NCBI GenBank assembly: GCA_903923905.1
Contig: CAIXZH010000092.1
Coordinates: forward strand, 45,465-109,464
Origin: an uncultured Bacteroidia bacterium
Lineage (GTDB): Bacteria > Bacteroidota > Bacteroidia > Bacteroidales > Prolixibacteraceae
Reading direction: 5' to 3'
Length of the DNA stretch: 64,000 nucleotides
Numbering within the stretch: the stretch's first letter is position 1; each line of letters starts with the position of its first letter. The position numbers were made by a program, and so were the translations under genes. Positions 61,298 to 64,000 of the stretch are shown piece by piece. Below the pieces are notes generated by a model. It was not told where the DNA came from, searched no databases, and worked only from the letters and a program-made list of their open reading frames with translations.

Positions 61298-63924
61298 TTA
61301 AGGTTTTATAACCTTCATCAATGTACCCGGAATCTGAAGAAGATCATAGTCGTGTTCATAGATAAGGTATTTATTGACCCAAACAGTTGCAAACTTCTCC
61401 TTGTATTCACGCAATCCTTTATATTGCGAAAAACCTCTGATCTTTTCGTAGGCAAACTTCATCGATTTTTCCTTAAATGTATGCGGATCATTTAAACCTG
61501 ACATTGGTGCAAAGCCAATATTAACATACGAATAGCCTTCCGATTTTAAATAACGGAATAGTTCGACGATAATAAAATCCATTACACCATTGGGGGCATC
61601 CGAAGTTTTGCGAATTAGGTCACATGTTCCTTCTCCATGAGCGTAATCAGGCACTATATTTAAGAATGCTACAATTTTTTCTTCTGAATTTTCAACGGTA
61701 ATAAGTGTTTGTTGTTTCAACTCACCCCAGATAAACATACCCTGGGAAAAAATAATCTCACTCCGACCAGTCTCGTCAAGCCATTCATCCGACACCGATT
61801 TAATTTTCTGAAGTAAGCCATCTTTAATAGGTGGTGTATGAACATGTGTAGTATAGCCCCGGTCTTTAACCTTGGAAAGTGCATTTCTGATAGACTTTTT
61901 CGCCCCACCCTCAAGTGAAAAGACGTTAAGATCAACAATCCCCTCCTGGCCCAAAAACATTACTTTTTTCTTCAAACTCCTGTAGATTGGAAGATCATCC
62001 TCTGAAACCCTGTAATATATGCTCTTTAATCCGATATCAAAGCAAAATCTGTCAAACTGAGCAATACATTGCTTCATCTGGATTTCATCCTCCGCAACAG
62101 GATTTTCCAACACAACAGCAAAATTACCTGCCGGACGATACGAGATAAAAGCATTTAATTCCTCCGGCTCAAAGATCATCTTATCCTGATACGTTTTAAA
62201 ATAATCCAGAGTTGATTTCCCATATTGATCGACTAATGAACGTGGTCGTTCCAATTCAAGCGGTGAAGGAAATATTTTCAGGAAATAGGGACGGATAAGG
62301 GTATAAATCAGGAACCCAAGTGTTAAAAATCCGCTTACATTGATTGATAATATAAACTTATGAGCGAATTTGTCGGCTGGGATTAAGTCGGTACTGCCAA
62401 CAAGGAAATAATTTTGTAAGGCATAACGTACTGATTGGAGGAAACTAAAATCAATATTAAAATGTTTTTTGTCCAGGTAATAAAATCCAATCACACTATA
62501 AACCAAAACTGCCAGGATACTCAATGCTGCAGTTTGAATGCCAACTGTGCGCAACCGGGGATTATTCTTCACGTAATAGTCCTTCTTGGTAAAAATCAGA
62601 ACCACAATCACCAGAAAAGCAGCAATAGCTTCTTCATAGTCAACTGCCTTAGTAAGATTGCCTATCATCGAAACGAAAGAAAGGAAAAATGCAAACCACC
62701 AGGCTATTTTCAACCCCTTGAGCATAAATGAAGCCGTAACCAATAAAAAAAGTCCCAGAACCAGGACAAAATAATTCGATACAATTATTGCGTCAAGGGG
62801 CAGGAAATCCTTTAACCAATGAACACGTTCAGAAATTGCAGGGGTGAGAACTGAAATAATATTGATTATTCCCAAAGATAATAGGAGTAACGCCGGCACA
62901 ACACGCATAAGTAACTTATTTATTTTCAATAAGAAACTAAATATTCCTGCAAAAAGTGGCATCCAGAACTCGAAGAAACGGTAGAGGAAGGTTGTTGTAA
63001 TGGCTTCCATATTTGAAAATCCCGAGCGGATAAGAATAAAAGTCATCGAGACTTCAATGGCTCCAAGGCCTCTTAGGAATGGTGATATTATCAGAAAAAT
63101 AACTGAAATTACGTACCCTAAAAATGCGGCAAATAAGGAAGGAGTATAATTTAGCGCCAGCATGGCGACATAGAGGTGGGAGATCCCAACAAATTCAATC
63201 AAAATTGAGTAAAAAACTGTGATAAAGAATTGTTTTTTGCTTATACGGTTAGACCTGATATCGACTGAAAAGACTTCAAAGAAAGAGAATGATTTGACGA
63301 GCCATCTGTAAAATAATCCCTTCTTAACTATTGATCTGTAGATCAAGTATATAAATACTACAAGAACGATGGTCAGAATAAATGCGATCCAGTCACCTGA
63401 ACCAAGTCCACCCATTATGAAAGAATAGATGAAAATGGGAATAGCGACAATAATTACCGACAAAATACCTACAAATCCATACACAGATGAGGCAAAATGG
63501 ATTTGAGATTTCGTTATCCCTTTTTTCTCAATCTCACCGGTAAAAAAGGCCAGGGAGGAGATACCTCCTGCAGGAAGAAATATACTGATGAGGTTTCGCT
63601 TAAGAAACAGAATGATAGCACTTAGCAGTGAAATTCGGTGTCTGATCGAGGCAAAAGAAGCGACATACATCAGCCCCTGAAGTGTAATGTAAACGAAAGT
63701 CAGGAAAATGCCAAGCAGTACATATTTCAAACTTGCAGTAAACAATATCCGGTTTACTTCAGCCAATTCAGTATGCTCACTTTTAATGAACCATATCCCG
63801 ATTCCTATGGAGAGGATCGTAAAAATGGCCTGGGCAAACAGTTTGCTGTTTTCCAGTATGAATGGGAGGCTCTGCTCCTTTATAAATTGACCAACGAATA
63901 GAAAAGGTCGTTTAACTTTAGTCA
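61298..63924 (-). CDS. mprF: MprF-type phosphatidylglycerol lysyltransferase/flippase (5' end at the contig edge)
   Basis: About 874 residues are visible. The N-terminal half is a multi-helix flippase domain (about 25-520), with LLLGIFLTFVYITLQG-like segments. The soluble C-terminal half (about 545-865) is the DUF2156/lysyl-PG synthase domain, with SYRPAGNFAVVLENP, FCFDIGLKSIYYRVSE, IRNALSKVKDRGYTTHVH, GRSEIIFSQGMF and YVNIGFAPMSGL. The enzyme adds an amino acid from tRNA to phosphatidylglycerol and moves the product outward, giving resistance to cationic peptides. The apparent TTG start takes its first base from the Illumina adapter, so the true start is unknown; it could be an ATG here or lie further upstream. 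The length is already close to full size. Confidence 0.9.
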
Positions 63925-64000
63925 AGATCGGAAGAGCGTCGTGTAGGGAAAGAGTGTACGTCCTGGTGTAGATCTCGGTGGTCGCCGTATCATTAAAAAA
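63925..64000. other. Illumina TruSeq adapter read-through (artefact)
   Basis: From 63925 the sequence is the reverse complement of the Illumina P5-side adapter: AGATCGGAAGAGCGTCGTGT and the rest of the read-1 primer site to 63957. An 8-base i5 index ACGTCCTG (63958-63965; CAGGACGT when read forward) follows, then the flow-cell part to 63994 and six A. It is not genomic and marks the contig end. Confidence 0.98.

Noticed and set aside
1..64000. tRNA, rRNA or transposon genes
   Set aside because: I looked in the intergenic regions and saw no cloverleaf-like sequence, rRNA segment, transposase or flanking inverted repeats that I could support.

Overview
The window is a chromosomal segment of a member of the Bacteroidota, most likely an uncultured Bacteroidales/Marinilabiliales-type glycan degrader. 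The evidence is a SusC/SusD locus with a divergent hybrid two-component regulator, a PorE-like type IX secretion protein, DUF5686 and DUF1599 proteins, the cdaA-folP arrangement, and repeated Bacteroidota-type -7 promoter boxes (TAnnTTTG). No rRNA, tRNA, CRISPR array, insertion sequence or phage gene is visible. The last 76 bases (63925-64000) are not genomic: they are Illumina adapter read-through, so the right edge is a contig end.

Region 1 (1-9.2 kb) is housekeeping: the start of the diadenylate cyclase gene cdaA, folP, a duplicated DUF1599 protein, a MauE/DoxX membrane protein, tpiA, a DUF5686 outer-membrane protein, prmA, a small metallophosphoesterase and an OmpA-family porin. Region 2 (9.7-18 kb) holds a hemolysin-III/TrhA gene and then a seven-gene minus-strand operon. 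That operon joins a DUF1080 (3-keto-glycoside hydrolase-type) lipoprotein and two Tat-type Gfo/Idh/MocA oxidoreductases to two UroD-fold methyltransferase-like proteins, a homocysteine S-methyltransferase and a stand-alone MetH reactivation domain. No corrinoid protein is encoded nearby. This is the best candidate for an undescribed system: a route that oxidises and cleaves a (possibly O-methylated) glycoside or cyclitol and passes the methyl group through a corrinoid to homocysteine.

Region 3 (18-26 kb) carries a small unknown protein, a cyclophilin, the PorE-like protein, purM, prfA (followed by a 15-bp tandem repeat), pyrF and a secreted esterase. Region 4 (26.4-33.4 kb) is an efflux operon, tetR-tolC-hlyD-ABC-ABC-permease-permease, laid out like the Enterobacteria ybhGFSR system, with two 16-bp palindromic operators upstream of tetR. 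Region 5 (33.3-35.6 kb) holds a small membrane protein, an ECF sigma factor with a membrane partner, and a DUF169 protein.

Region 6 (35.6-52.2 kb) is a polysaccharide utilization locus. It contains a GH2 beta-mannosidase-like enzyme, a clan GH-A (GH51-like) lipoprotein, a YD-repeat lipoprotein, a SusE-position PKD-like lipoprotein, SusD and SusC. The hybrid two-component regulator is divergent and is followed by a GH5 endoglucanase. The set points to a beta-1,4-linked glucan/mannan-type hemicellulose. The SusC-HTCS intergenic region contains 21-nt-spaced direct repeats and a 30-codon membrane micro-ORF. Region 7 (52.3-63.9 kb) holds a J-domain/KTSC fusion, aroK, parC, parE, a CPA2 antiporter, an EamA transporter and mprF, which runs into the adapter junction.

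Starts were moved inward from the longest reading frame in several genes (DUF1599, MauE, trhA, Gfo/Idh-431, GH51-like, SusE-like, GH5, purM, parE). The longest frames there use TTG or run into the neighbouring gene.
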